NCBI RefSeq assembly: GCF_001730305.1
Contig: NZ_MIJY01000023.1
Coordinates: 248,001 to 312,000, forward strand
DNA length: 64,000 nucleotides
Direction: 5' to 3'
DNA from: Enterococcus termitis
Lineage (GTDB): Bacteria; Bacillota; Bacilli; Lactobacillales; Enterococcaceae
Shown: piece after piece, positions 44,787 through 53,592 of the stretch
Layout: each line of letters opens with the position of its first letter
How positions within the stretch are numbered: the stretch's first letter is position 1
Notes under the pieces: model-generated
Databases searched by the model: none
Seen by the model: the letters and a program-made list of their open reading frames with translations, nothing else
What the model was told of the DNA's origin: nothing
Program-made: the position numbers and the translations under genes

Positions 44787-45133
44787 TTGTTGTGTATAAG
44801 GAGACTAGTAAATATATAAAAATATTTTTTACTGGGTTAGTTCTTTTTGTCAGTATGATTCATCTCTCATCAGTAAACGTATTGGCTGAGGATTTGGACA
44901 AAAGTGAAGTGGGCATCCAATTTGAAAAAACAATAGACAGTAGTGATGAGCCTACACCAAAAGATAATACACCAAAACCCAAAGATGGCAATGAGGCAAA
45001 GATTAAGAAGCTCAATTTACCTAATACAGGCGAACTCATCAAAAACCTGTCACTTCTGGTAGGCATGATGATTCTAATTGCAACTGTCTTCGTATTTATT
45101 TTAGATAAAAAATCGGATCTCGATCAAAAGTGA
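44783..45133 (+). CDS. Small LPXTG cell-wall protein of the WxL cluster (116 aa)
   Basis: CscD-type protein. A signal peptide ends at VLAED (about residue 36). A short Pro/Lys-rich linker (TPKDNTPKPKDG) leads to the sortase motif LPNTG (about residue 79), a hydrophobic helix and a charged tail (LDKKSD). The family is found in nearly every Csc cluster. ATG at 44783 overlaps the DUF916 stop; a GTG at 44792 is the alternative start. Confidence 0.88.
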   Translation: MIVVYKETSKYIKIFFTGLVLFVSMIHLSSVNVLAEDLDKSEVGIQFEKTIDSSDEPTPKDNTPKPKDGNEAKIKKLNLPNTGELIKNLSLLVGMMILIATVFVFILDKKSDLDQK

Positions 45134-45180
45134 TCAATAGAAAAAGGTAGGATTTATTTGTATAAAGGAGAGTCATTATT

Positions 45181-45411
45181 ATGAATGTATATATATGGTT
45201 ATATATACTAGGCGCGTGTGGGATAGTTTCACTAGGCTTGTTTTTGTACTCTCTTAATAGAGATAACATATTAGTGAAAAAGCTAAAATTGAAAAAAAAG
45301 AAAATATTAGTGAACTGGTTATTACTAGTTATCTCAATAGTATGTTTTAGTATGATGATTTATCTATTTATTTATATACAGAATCAACTTAATTTGTTTG
45401 AGTTGAATTAG
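45181..45411 (+). CDS. Small two-helix membrane protein in the WxL operon (76 aa)
   Basis: Unrecognised. Two hydrophobic stretches (residues about 4-23 and 46-66) flank a very basic loop (VKKLKLKKKKI). AAAGGAGAG precedes the ATG and gene spacing fits the operon. Possibly an accessory to WxL export or assembly; no motif supports a precise role. Confidence 0.65.
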   Translation: MNVYIWLYILGACGIVSLGLFLYSLNRDNILVKKLKLKKKKILVNWLLLVISIVCFSMMIYLFIYIQNQLNLFELN

Positions 45412-45430
45412 ATATAATCGTATTTTTTAA

Positions 45431-45470
45431 TTTTGTTCAACAGTTTACTACGATAATTTCCTCAAAGGTA
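45431..45470 (-). repeat. Left arm of a 40-bp inverted repeat flanking the first WxL gene
   Basis: Reverse complement of 46248-46287 at 37 of 40 positions (core ATCGTAGTAAACTG). The repeats enclose 45471-46247, i.e. the WxL gene at 45500. Confidence 0.85.
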
Positions 45471-45499
45471 AAAATAAAAAGAATTGTTAGGAGAAAATT

Positions 45500-46210
45500 A
45501 TGAATAAAAAAGTTTTAGGTACATTAGTTTTAGGTTTATCATGTGCAGCTATTTTAGCGCCAATGGCATCAGAAGCATCTGAGAAAGAAGCGTCTACAGA
45601 TGTAGGTATCAAATTCGAAACAGATGATGATACTACACTTATACCTGGACCATTTGGTGATGCTTTAAGCCTTAATGCAAAACCAACACAATTCTCATTT
45701 GGTACTGCAAAAGCTGCCAATAACAGTAGTGCAACATATGAGCAACAAAAAGGTGCGACAAAACAATATTTATCTGTTTTTGAAGACAGAGATACAGTGA
45801 CAACTGACTGGAATGTTGAAGCTAAAATGAGCGCATTGAAAAATACAGACACAACAAATACTGAAAATAAAGAATTACAAGCAACATTGAGATTTGATTC
45901 TAGTGCAGTTTCATCTTTCGTTGAGCCTGCTAGAGATGCAGACGGAAACTTACCAATGTACATCCCTGTACCAGGTGAAAGTGAATTAACTGCTTTAACT
46001 GGCGTAGATGCAAAAGTTACAGGTAACAAAGACGTACAACTTATTGCTGGCGGAGGCTCTGTTAAAGTTTTAGAAGGGAAACAAGATGCTGGAAAAGGCG
46101 GATTTGCTTCTGAAATTAAAAACGTTAGATTAGCTGTTGCAGCTCAAGGTAAATTAAGTGGACAAGAATTTACAGGTAATGTGACTTGGACATTGAACGA
46201 CACGATTTAA
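45500..46210 (+). CDS. WxL-domain surface protein 1 (236 aa)
   Basis: Secreted protein with a signal peptide ending near residue 27 (ASEASE) and a C-terminal WxL domain that binds the cell wall non-covalently. The two WxL-like motifs are DWNVEAKM (about residue 98) and the terminal VTWTLND. GTT AGGAG precedes the ATG. It is bracketed by a 40-bp inverted repeat. It appears to be a simple WxL protein of the CscB/CscC kind, with no added domain. Confidence 0.9.
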   Translation: MNKKVLGTLVLGLSCAAILAPMASEASEKEASTDVGIKFETDDDTTLIPGPFGDALSLNAKPTQFSFGTAKAANNSSATYEQQKGATKQYLSVFEDRDTVTTDWNVEAKMSALKNTDTTNTENKELQATLRFDSSAVSSFVEPARDADGNLPMYIPVPGESELTALTGVDAKVTGNKDVQLIAGGGSVKVLEGKQDAGKGGFASEIKNVRLAVAAQGKLSGQEFTGNVTWTLNDTI

Positions 46211-46213
46211 ACT

Positions 46214-46231
46214 GAAATTATCGTAGGTAAC
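46214..46231 (+). repeat. Partial direct copy of the inverted-repeat core
   Basis: GAAATTATCGTAG with a following GTAACT resembles the core of the right arm, 45 bases upstream of it. Confidence 0.5.
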
Positions 46232-46247
46232 TATTAAGTAAAAAAAG

Positions 46248-46287
46248 TAACTTTGAGGAAGTTATCGTAGTAAACTGCTGAACAAAA
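46248..46287 (+). repeat. Right arm of the 40-bp inverted repeat
   Basis: Partner of 45431-45470 (37 of 40 bases). It precedes the second WxL gene and its SD by about 15 bases. Confidence 0.85.
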
Positions 46288-46312
46288 TATAAAAAGAATA
46301 GAGGAATTGAAA

Positions 46313-46975
46313 ATGAAAAAGCAAAAAATAAGTGTTTTAGTTCTAAGTATAGCGTTAGGTTCTGTAATGTTGCCAAATGTAGGGCATGCTATTGATCCAA
46401 CATCAACTGTAGATGTCACAGTTTCTGCTGGGGCTGGAGAAGGACCGACAGAGGAAAATATTTCAGATAAAGAACCCAATGAAGGCCCCTTTGTAATTAA
46501 AGCAGTTTCTGATTTTAAATACCCTAGTATCCCTATTGGTAAAACAAGATCAGCAACTTTAGCAACCGGTTATGATTCAGGAATAGAGGTGGTTGATGTA
46601 ACTGGTGATGGAACAGGTTGGAATGTAAAAGTTGCAATGACAGAGCCGTTAGCAATGACAACAGGTCAAAAGGAAGAGCTGAAGGGTTGGGTTTTACAAA
46701 TTCCAACGAAAGAGGTTGTTTCCGGCCGTCAAGTTGTTACTGATCAAGCGCTAGGAGTTCCTGTGACATTAACAAAAGATGCGTCTAAGACTGTGTTTAA
46801 AGCCGATGTTGGAAAAGGTATGGGGCGCTATACTAATATTTTTGAGCGAAATGGTGCACAAAATAGTAATCCTGAACGTACAACTGGGGTTCAATTATCT
46901 ATACCAAATACTGCTCGAGCAGCGAGTTATACTGGTAAATTAACTTGGACGTTGACAAATACACCAGAAGCATAA
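46313..46975 (+). CDS. WxL-domain surface protein 2 (221 aa)
   Basis: Signal peptide to about residue 25 (VGHAIDP), then an acidic Pro-rich linker and a WxL domain with GWNVKVAM and terminal LTWTLTN. A TTG at 46307 would extend it by two codons, but GAGGAA is spaced for the ATG at 46313. Follows WxL protein 1 in the same direction, consistent with paired CscB/CscC genes. Confidence 0.88.
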   Translation: MKKQKISVLVLSIALGSVMLPNVGHAIDPTSTVDVTVSAGAGEGPTEENISDKEPNEGPFVIKAVSDFKYPSIPIGKTRSATLATGYDSGIEVVDVTGDGTGWNVKVAMTEPLAMTTGQKEELKGWVLQIPTKEVVSGRQVVTDQALGVPVTLTKDASKTVFKADVGKGMGRYTNIFERNGAQNSNPERTTGVQLSIPNTARAASYTGKLTWTLTNTPEA

Positions 46976-47009
46976 TTGTTCGGTGAGTGAGTAAAAAGGA
47001 GGGTCGATA

Positions 47010-47705
47010 ATGAGTATATTAAAAAGGGGTGGAGTAGCTTTGGCCGGTTTGCTTTTGATTACTTTTTGTTGGGGCGAAGAATCTTTAGCGAATACGATAC
47101 TGACCAATGCACTAGGATCAGATATTAATACGACGATTATCGAAGGCAGTGAAGAAACAATTCCTCCCAAATTCGGTAAAGATCCCGAAGATCCAGAAAA
47201 TGATGGAGAAGGGAATAGCGGTTTGTTAAAAATTGACAGAGTCCCTAATTTTACATTCAATAGTATCGTTCCAAGTGGATTATATCAGTTGGAATATGCC
47301 GCAAACTCTAATCCATATATTCAGGTATCTGACTTAAGAGGTAACTTAAGCGGCTGGACTTTATCTGCTAAAATATCTAATTTTGTTTCACAACCAACGC
47401 TTGAAGATCCTAAAAGTTATGTATTGACTGGAGCTGAATTTACATTAGAAAACGGCGTAGTAGAGGGATACAAATCAGAGTATGCTACTCCGCCTAAAAG
47501 CTATGGTGTAACACTTAATAGTAATTTCAAGAAAATATTTAGTGCAGAAAAAGATTCTGGGCAAGGAATTTGGGCTTCAAGATGGCAACGAAAAAAGGGA
47601 GTAAATGAAAATATAAAAATAGCGATATTACCAAGAACTGCAAGACCAGATACAGAATATAAAGCAGCGATAACTTGGTTATTAAATGATGTTCCGTCTG
47701 AGTAA
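47010..47705 (+). CDS. WxL-domain surface protein 3 (231 aa)
   Basis: Signal peptide to about residue 28 (ESLANT), a Pro/Asp-rich stretch (GKDPEDPENDGEG), then a WxL domain with GWTLSAKI and terminal ITWLLNDVPSE. AAGGAGGG precedes the ATG. It differs from the two earlier WxL proteins in the middle of the domain, so the three are distant paralogues. Confidence 0.88.
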   Translation: MSILKRGGVALAGLLLITFCWGEESLANTILTNALGSDINTTIIEGSEETIPPKFGKDPEDPENDGEGNSGLLKIDRVPNFTFNSIVPSGLYQLEYAANSNPYIQVSDLRGNLSGWTLSAKISNFVSQPTLEDPKSYVLTGAEFTLENGVVEGYKSEYATPPKSYGVTLNSNFKKIFSAEKDSGQGIWASRWQRKKGVNENIKIAILPRTARPDTEYKAAITWLLNDVPSE

Positions 47706-47729
47706 AATTTAGTAAATGGAGAATGTTAA

Positions 47730-48758
47730 ATGAAGTATATTAATTTAGTGAAATATAGCTTGATCGTTTCAGCGATTTGTTTGATTTTTTTTATGCCTGT
47801 AGATAGTCATGCTGCAGGTATGGCTTACTCGGTGAAAGCGACGATTCCAGAAAATCAAATAGATAAGGAAAAAACCTATTTTGATTTATTAGTTAAACCA
47901 GGAGCAACTCAAGAGTTAGAATTAGAAATCAAAAATACCAGCAAAGAAACACTGAAGTTATATGTTGAACCTAAAGTTGCGACAACCAATCAAAATGGAG
48001 AATTAGAGTATAGTGTTCAACCTAAAAAATATGATTCGACTTTAACCTATCCTATTACTAAATTGCTCTCAGAAAAGCAAGCTGTAACGATTGATCCACT
48101 AGCTACTAAGAAAGTGACCTTTACATTAAAAGTCCCTCAAAAAGCCTTTTCTGGAAAAATAGTTGGTGGCTTCAATATTTATGAGCAGTCAAATGAAAAA
48201 GCGGCAAAAGAAAAATCGACGGATGAAGAAGTTCAAATTAAAAATTTATTTTCATTTGTATTAGGAATTCAGATAAGGGAAAGTACTACTGAAGTTAAAC
48301 CTAAGTTGAAACTAAACGATGTGAAGGCCTCGTTATTTAATTATAGAACAGCGATTACGGCTAATATACAGAATACTGAACCGACATTTCTCTCTGCTTT
48401 AAACGTTAAGGGAAGTATTCGTAAGATTGGTTCCAAAGACGGTTTATTTAAATTTGAGCAATCCGATATCGCTATGGCACCAAATTCAAATTTTGATTTA
48501 CCGATTTCTTTAGAGAATCAAGAAATTGAGTCAGGAAACTATGAAATAACGCTTGCTGCAACTTCAAAGCAAGGAAAATGGAATTTTACGAAACGTTTTA
48601 ATATAACAAATGAAGAAGCAAAACAATTTAATGCTGAAGCAGTTGAACTTGTGGAGCAGTCAAATAATAAGATGTTGATTATCATGATTGTAATAGGTGC
48701 TGTGGTGTTTCTGATGTTGGTTATTATCATTATTCTTTTGTGGCGCAAAAAACAATAG
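47730..48758 (+). CDS. WxL-interacting protein 2, DUF916/DUF3324 (342 aa)
   Basis: Second CscA-type protein in the operon. Signal peptide near residues 8-28, DUF916 (MAYSVKATIPENQIDKEKTYF), DUF3324 and one C-terminal helix (MLIIMIVIGAVVFLMLVIIIILL) with a short basic tail. The tail is far shorter than in the protein at 43644. It is placed directly before the large WxL protein, suggesting pairing with it. Confidence 0.9.
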   Translation: MKYINLVKYSLIVSAICLIFFMPVDSHAAGMAYSVKATIPENQIDKEKTYFDLLVKPGATQELELEIKNTSKETLKLYVEPKVATTNQNGELEYSVQPKKYDSTLTYPITKLLSEKQAVTIDPLATKKVTFTLKVPQKAFSGKIVGGFNIYEQSNEKAAKEKSTDEEVQIKNLFSFVLGIQIRESTTEVKPKLKLNDVKASLFNYRTAITANIQNTEPTFLSALNVKGSIRKIGSKDGLFKFEQSDIAMAPNSNFDLPISLENQEIESGNYEITLAATSKQGKWNFTKRFNITNEEAKQFNAEAVELVEQSNNKMLIIMIVIGAVVFLMLVIIIILLWRKKQ

Positions 48759-48773
48759 AGGAGGGATGCAATC

Positions 48774-51677
48774 ATGAGGAAAAAGGAAAATTATTTTCTT
48801 GTGTTCTTAATACTAAGTATACTTTTTATGTTTAATCTGAAAGCCGAAGCAGCTACTGATAGTGATTATTTGTTGAAATTTGATAAAAATGGAACGATAA
48901 TTTCTGGTAAACCTCTTCCGATAGATCGCCCATATGTTATTCTTGAACAACGTGGATCAAATGAGCAATTTGCTAAGTCTATCGAGATTCATAAACCCGG
49001 TGGAAGTATTGACTTCATTAGGAAAGATAGACCCACTGATACTTATTATAGGTATCCTCTTTCCTATGGTGATAGGATCATCTTGAGGGGATTAGGCACT
49101 TTAGAAAATCGAGAGGTTGGTCTGGAGATAACGTCTGAGGCCCGTGAAGTTCCTAGTGACAGAAATCTTTATGCACTTTTTTTTGAGGAAAGCACTCAAA
49201 ATTTTTATTGGAAATTGCCGAAGATTGACTCAATGACTGGCGGGCCTCTTAACAATAAAAACATTTTAAAATTTAGACCTGTTTATACAGATAAAGCGAC
49301 TATTGAAGGTATAACTACTCCGGCATATTTTGACTTTCCAATTAATTATACGAATCGTCATGTATCAGCTGTAGGTTCAATAAATACGAAAGATATAACT
49401 AGATTAACCTTTGATACTTCGAATTATGAAAATACGAATTTTTCATATAGAGCTACTGATGAGCTATTAGTTGCTTCAAGTGGTATTAGTCTTAATGGAC
49501 ATGTAATTGTAGGGAATGAACAAGCCATTTCTATACGTCAAGTGGAATCGGGGTATCAGCCGGGAGAAACAACTGTGGGACAGAGCTCAGCTCTAAGTAT
49601 TTTTCAGAGAACGTCTAAAATACCTTTTACTCCTGAGTATAATACTCCATTGATTTACGGATTTGATTCGCCTAATTCACCACCAGAATTTTCAGCAAAT
49701 TTTGAAGTGATTCAATCACTTCCATTAACATTTGATACTTATTATCCTGATCAGTTAGATATATTTTTAGACGATACTGAGAATAGTATCAAAGATTTGA
49801 AAGAAAGTTCATTTTCTATTTTAGACCAAGAGGGAAAGGATGTAACAAAACAGTTAGATGTTACTTTGACTAGTGTGAATGAATCACCAAACAGTGGGAC
49901 TAAAAAATTCAAACTGTCTTTAACAAAAAATGACTTGATATTTCTTAAAGGGAACTATATCACGATTAAACTAAAATTAAAGTCATTTAATCTGGAAAAT
50001 TTGAAAAATCATTATAATGCGACCACAAAAAAATATGAAATACCTATGTCAACTTATAATGAGCGAGTCGTGGGGACAGTGAGAAAAAAATCAGGTTCAA
50101 ATAGCGCTATAGCAATGATCACACCGTTCTTAACAGGAGAACCTGTTCCAACTGAAGTCGAGCAAGATACAGACAGTACATCATTGGATCCAATAAATTT
50201 AGTGAAAAATGTCTATAGTTCTACTCCAGATGATGTGGTTCTGTTTAATGTAGAAAAAAAAGTGTTTAGAACGTTGGGAAGTGATACGCTTAAGGTTACA
50301 TTGAGCAGTAAAAATAATCCCAGTATGACATTCGTTGTTACTGTACCGATCACTGTTGTAAATAATCCTATAATGCCAGAATACTTTGACAATGAGGAAT
50401 GGCTGATCAATGAAATAAACAATCAACTAAAACCAAAGCAAATTGGTAAGGATGTTTATATGAAAGATTTGCAAAAAATTACTGCAATTTCTTTGGCACC
50501 TGCTTGGCTAGGATATACTGGACAACACATTCCACCTCGGATCGATGCACTACAAAACTTAACTGAATTAAGTTTGAGATCAACAAAATTGGAAGGACAG
50601 TTGCCTCCTGAACTTGGGAATTTGACAAAATTAACAAAACTTCAAATTAACGGTAATATATTTACTGGATCGATCCCAAATACTATAACCAATTTAAAAG
50701 AACTTACATTGTTAGATTTAGAGAAAAATGTCGGATTAACAGGTACACTTCCAGTTGGGTTAAATAACTTGCCTAAACTTGTTCAATTACAGATTGGTGG
50801 AAATATGCTCGTTGGGAGCCTACCAGAATTTAAACAAACGTTTACTAATTTTGATATACGTGATTCACAATTGACGGTTAACACTGATGGAATTCCAACT
50901 TTTATGGCGAATTCAACGGATGCACAACGGAGAAATTCATTTGTTACATCAACCGCTTCTTTAAAGCTTTCAGGAATTTCTAATTTCGTTGCTACAAGCA
51001 ATGGAATGAAAATTAAACCTTTTGATTCTAAGAATAGTGGATATTTTGATTTACACATTAAAAACTCAACGAATGCGCGAGTAGACCTTTATGCAGGTCA
51101 CACGTTTAAAATTGTGAATCAAAATACTGGTTTGGTACTCTATGATGGCCCCGCAAATCCAGCAGTAGAAATTACTACAAACATTGGTGATAACTTTAAA
51201 GTGATTCTAGATGATGCTGTGAATAATCCAAATAATGTATTTACTATTGAAGGAATGGTTCGAGAATATAAACTAGAAAAATTCCCCAAAGCATTTACAC
51301 TAAATATGAAATTAGATGATTTTACAGACCAAGTGTTAAGTATCTCTGGAGCTGATGATTTAAGTATTTTTGATAATCGGATCGATGGAAAATGGCAGTT
51401 GAAAGTCAAACCGAGTGAGCTTAAGAGCCGAACAAAAACTCTATTAGGAAACTATTCTTATAAAACTAAAACAGGTTCGACAATTGACATACCGATTATA
51501 GATAGTTTTAAAACAATAGCTAGTGGCAATAGTGATCCCATTGCAGGAACCATTAACATCTCCAACGATTGGGATGCTCAAAATGGACTCTTTTATAAAC
51601 AAACAAATAGACATAATTATAAAGATGTCTATGCTGGTACACTTGAATGGCAAATTGTAGACGGACCAAGTGAGTAA
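48774..51677 (+). CDS. Large WxL protein with leucine-rich repeats (967 aa)
   Basis: Signal peptide to about residue 26 (EAAT), a long beta-rich region, then about four leucine-rich repeats at about residues 585-700 with the pattern LxGxxPxxLxNLxxLxxLxxxxN, which resembles plant-type LRRs. The C-terminus ends in LEWQIVDGPSE, a WxL-like motif. GAGGAGGG precedes the ATG. It is probably an adhesin or ligand-binding surface protein displayed through the partner DUF916 proteins; the ligand is not predictable. Confidence 0.87.
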   Translation: MRKKENYFLVFLILSILFMFNLKAEAATDSDYLLKFDKNGTIISGKPLPIDRPYVILEQRGSNEQFAKSIEIHKPGGSIDFIRKDRPTDTYYRYPLSYGDRIILRGLGTLENREVGLEITSEAREVPSDRNLYALFFEESTQNFYWKLPKIDSMTGGPLNNKNILKFRPVYTDKATIEGITTPAYFDFPINYTNRHVSAVGSINTKDITRLTFDTSNYENTNFSYRATDELLVASSGISLNGHVIVGNEQAISIRQVESGYQPGETTVGQSSALSIFQRTSKIPFTPEYNTPLIYGFDSPNSPPEFSANFEVIQSLPLTFDTYYPDQLDIFLDDTENSIKDLKESSFSILDQEGKDVTKQLDVTLTSVNESPNSGTKKFKLSLTKNDLIFLKGNYITIKLKLKSFNLENLKNHYNATTKKYEIPMSTYNERVVGTVRKKSGSNSAIAMITPFLTGEPVPTEVEQDTDSTSLDPINLVKNVYSSTPDDVVLFNVEKKVFRTLGSDTLKVTLSSKNNPSMTFVVTVPITVVNNPIMPEYFDNEEWLINEINNQLKPKQIGKDVYMKDLQKITAISLAPAWLGYTGQHIPPRIDALQNLTELSLRSTKLEGQLPPELGNLTKLTKLQINGNIFTGSIPNTITNLKELTLLDLEKNVGLTGTLPVGLNNLPKLVQLQIGGNMLVGSLPEFKQTFTNFDIRDSQLTVNTDGIPTFMANSTDAQRRNSFVTSTASLKLSGISNFVATSNGMKIKPFDSKNSGYFDLHIKNSTNARVDLYAGHTFKIVNQNTGLVLYDGPANPAVEITTNIGDNFKVILDDAVNNPNNVFTIEGMVREYKLEKFPKAFTLNMKLDDFTDQVLSISGADDLSIFDNRIDGKWQLKVKPSELKSRTKTLLGNYSYKTKTGSTIDIPIIDSFKTIASGNSDPIAGTINISNDWDAQNGLFYKQTNRHNYKDVYAGTLEWQIVDGPSE

Positions 51678-52074
51678 TCGTTTCGCTAAAAGAAAATGTA
51701 CCAGAAGCTTTAGCTTTAATAACATTTTTTTTGATAAATTTAAAGTGTGGAGCGAAGCTTTTCTATAAGATAAATAGTGATGAAATAGTTTAAAGAGCAA
51801 GCCAATTGCCTCAACTAAAATGGGAGGTTTTGGCTTGCTTATACTAGATACTCTCAAACAAGCTTTATAATCAAGTAGCTCTAAACATCAATAAATGAAC
51901 ACATTTCGTATAAAAATTACAGTAAATATTGTTAGTTGCTAAGGTTTGAAATAACAATAACTTGATAGTTTAAATGGAACATAGGTATTAGAGGTGTTAC
52001 AAGCAGGTTGAAAAATGATAGTAAAAAATATTATAGGCTTGAAAAAGCATATTACGGAAATATGGAGGGTAACA
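51678..52074. other. Intergenic region after the WxL operon
   Basis: 397 bases without a supported ORF. A strong imperfect hairpin at 51796-51839 (AGCAAGCCAA / TTGGCTTGCT with inner CCTC / GAGG) lacks a T run after it on the plus strand. A second A/T-rich stem lies near 51703-51770. A possible promoter TTGATA (51962-51967), 18 bases, TATTAG (51986-51991) precedes the regulator. Confidence 0.5.
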
Positions 52075-52770
52075 ATGTTTGAAATTGGATATTTGACAAT
52101 GAAAGAGTTAGGAAAAAATAGACATTTAAACTTTTTGTCTAAAAAGGGTTGGCATCTTTCAATCATTAATATAAATGAACAAGTTAAAGATCATAAAAAA
52201 TTGGATGCAATCGTTATTTTCGAAGATACAATGTCGGTAACGTGTCATTGGCTGTTAGAATTAAAAAAAAATGTAGCAGTACCAATATACTTATTATCCG
52301 CAACCAACGATTCTTATTCAAATATTATTTATCTGCAATTAGGTGTACAAGCATGTTTCCCTGTGAAAATGGAGTCCGAAGAACTCTTTTATACCTTGAC
52401 TAATCTACTCACTCATTATTCTGATAAAAGTAATCAGTTGACAACGACAATATCGGACATCACTTCGAGTAAAGTAATAGAACTAGTGCCTAGAAATATA
52501 GGTGCATTAATAGATGGAGAAACAGAGGTTTCTTTAACTAAAAAAGAATATAAAGCGCTAGAGATTTTATATAATAATGCTGGTCAAACAATTACTTATG
52601 AGGAATTAAAAAAAGAACTATGGAATAGTGAAAAGAATATTGAAGATAAAAATTACCGAATTGCGAATATTATCTTTCATTTACGTAATAAAATTGAAAT
52701 TAGCACAACCAATCCTGGTTTAATAAAAACAGTTCGATCTAAAGGGTACATGTTGAATATTAAAAAGTAA
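52075..52770 (+). CDS. Orphan winged-helix regulator with degenerate receiver-like domain (231 aa)
   Basis: The C-terminal 100 residues are an OmpR-type winged helix (VSLTKKEYKALEILYNN, then YEELKKELW and IKTVRSKGYML). The N-terminal half has the secondary-structure order of a receiver domain, but the Asp that should be phosphorylated is not at its place (IVIFEDTM). No partner kinase is adjacent. GGAGGG selects the ATG at 52075. Similar orphan regulators are seen near WxL clusters, so it may regulate the upstream operon. Confidence 0.8.
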   Translation: MFEIGYLTMKELGKNRHLNFLSKKGWHLSIININEQVKDHKKLDAIVIFEDTMSVTCHWLLELKKNVAVPIYLLSATNDSYSNIIYLQLGVQACFPVKMESEELFYTLTNLLTHYSDKSNQLTTTISDITSSKVIELVPRNIGALIDGETEVSLTKKEYKALEILYNNAGQTITYEELKKELWNSEKNIEDKNYRIANIIFHLRNKIEISTTNPGLIKTVRSKGYMLNIKK

Positions 52771-52887
52771 TAAATAAAAAGCGAACATAAGCGTTATTAA
52801 ATCGATGTTTAGCTAGACAGGTAGAACATTTTCTTTAGGGAACACCAAGTCTTGTAAATGTGTCGGTAAGTTTTTTTACATAAAAAC

Positions 52888-52916
52888 TTGTGTTTTGTTT
52901 TATTTGATGTTATTCT
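52888..52916 (+). promoter_or_regulatory. Promoter of rpsN2
   Basis: TTGTGT, 17-base spacer, TATTCT. Confidence 0.6.
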
Positions 52917-52926
52917 TATCTCTATT

Positions 52927-52947
52927 AAACAGTAATGATTACGATTT
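52927..52947 (+). promoter_or_regulatory. Zur-type box
   Basis: AAACAGTAATGATTACGATTT is close to the Bacillus Zur box, with a perfect GTAAT-N-ATTAC core. It lies just downstream of the predicted transcription start. Confidence 0.75.
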
Positions 52948-52966
52948 AAAAAGAGGTGAAAAAAGA

Positions 52967-53236
52967 ATGGCGAAAAAATCAAAGATTGCCAAAGCGAAAC
53001 ATCAACAAGCGTTGATTGAAAAATACGCGGAACAACGCATTGAATTAAAAGCAAATAAAGATTATGAAGCATTGGCAAAATTGCCTAAAGATTCTAATCC
53101 GAATCGCTTGAAAAACCGTGATTTGATCGACGGACGACCAAGAGCCTATATGCGTAAATTTGGTATGTCCCGCATCAATTTTAGAACATTGGCACATCAA
53201 GGACAGATACCAGGTGTACACAAAGCAAGCTGGTAG
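52967..53236 (+). CDS. rpsN2: Alternative 30S ribosomal protein S14, zinc-free type (89 aa)
   Basis: S14 of the long, C-minus type: the zinc-binding Cys pairs of the normal protein are absent. Conserved blocks are MAKKSKIAK and [22 protein letters not shown]. In Bacillus such a paralogue (YhzA) replaces zinc S14 during zinc starvation under Zur. The GAGGTG before the ATG at 52967 and the Zur box support the same use. A basic 46-codon ORF follows 42 bases later. Confidence 0.92.
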   Translation: MAKKSKIAKAKHQQALIEKYAEQRIELKANKDYEALAKLPKDSNPNRLKNRDLIDGRPRAYMRKFGMSRINFRTLAHQGQIPGVHKASW

Positions 53237-53278
53237 TTATAAAAAGTAACCGACAAATAGATGCAAAGAGGTGATTTG

Positions 53279-53419
53279 ATGGAGAAACAGGATCTTTCAA
53301 GTGCACGGAGACGATTGAAGTGTAGAAATAGAAAAACAAGAAAACGAGCGTTAAAAATCATTCAACAATATAAACGGGAGCAAAGACATCGAGTGATGGT
53401 TTCTGGTAATGTTGGTTGA
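53279..53419 (+). CDS. Very basic small protein after rpsN2 (46 aa)
   Basis: An ATG preceded by GAGGTG starts a 46-codon frame ending in TGA. The product begins MEKQDLSSARRRLK and contains RNRKTRKRALKIIQQYKRE; 17 of its 46 residues are Arg or Lys. It resembles short proteins that I recall annotated as 'putative metal homeostasis protein' in lactic acid bacteria, but I cannot confirm this. Downstream of the Zur-controlled rpsN2 and followed by a terminator, it is plausibly co-transcribed under zinc limitation. Confidence 0.65.
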   Translation: MEKQDLSSARRRLKCRNRKTRKRALKIIQQYKREQRHRVMVSGNVG

Positions 53420-53447
53420 GTGTGTGATTAATCGAATGAGAAAATAA

Positions 53448-53486
53448 AGTTCTTCCTTTTTATTATAGAAGGGAAGGGCTTTTTTG
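53448..53486 (+). terminator. Terminator after the basic small gene
   Basis: Imperfect G-T-rich stem (GTTCTTCC.. / ..GAAGGGAAGGGC) followed by TTTTTT. Confidence 0.7.
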
Positions 53487-53592
53487 TTTTTGTTGAGGTT
53501 ATTAGGCTTGTAAAGTTTTTTTAATTTAGGCTTCTCCGTTTCTATTTCTATGGTGTGACTAATTTTGAGTGATAGAAACTTCTTTCCGTTGC

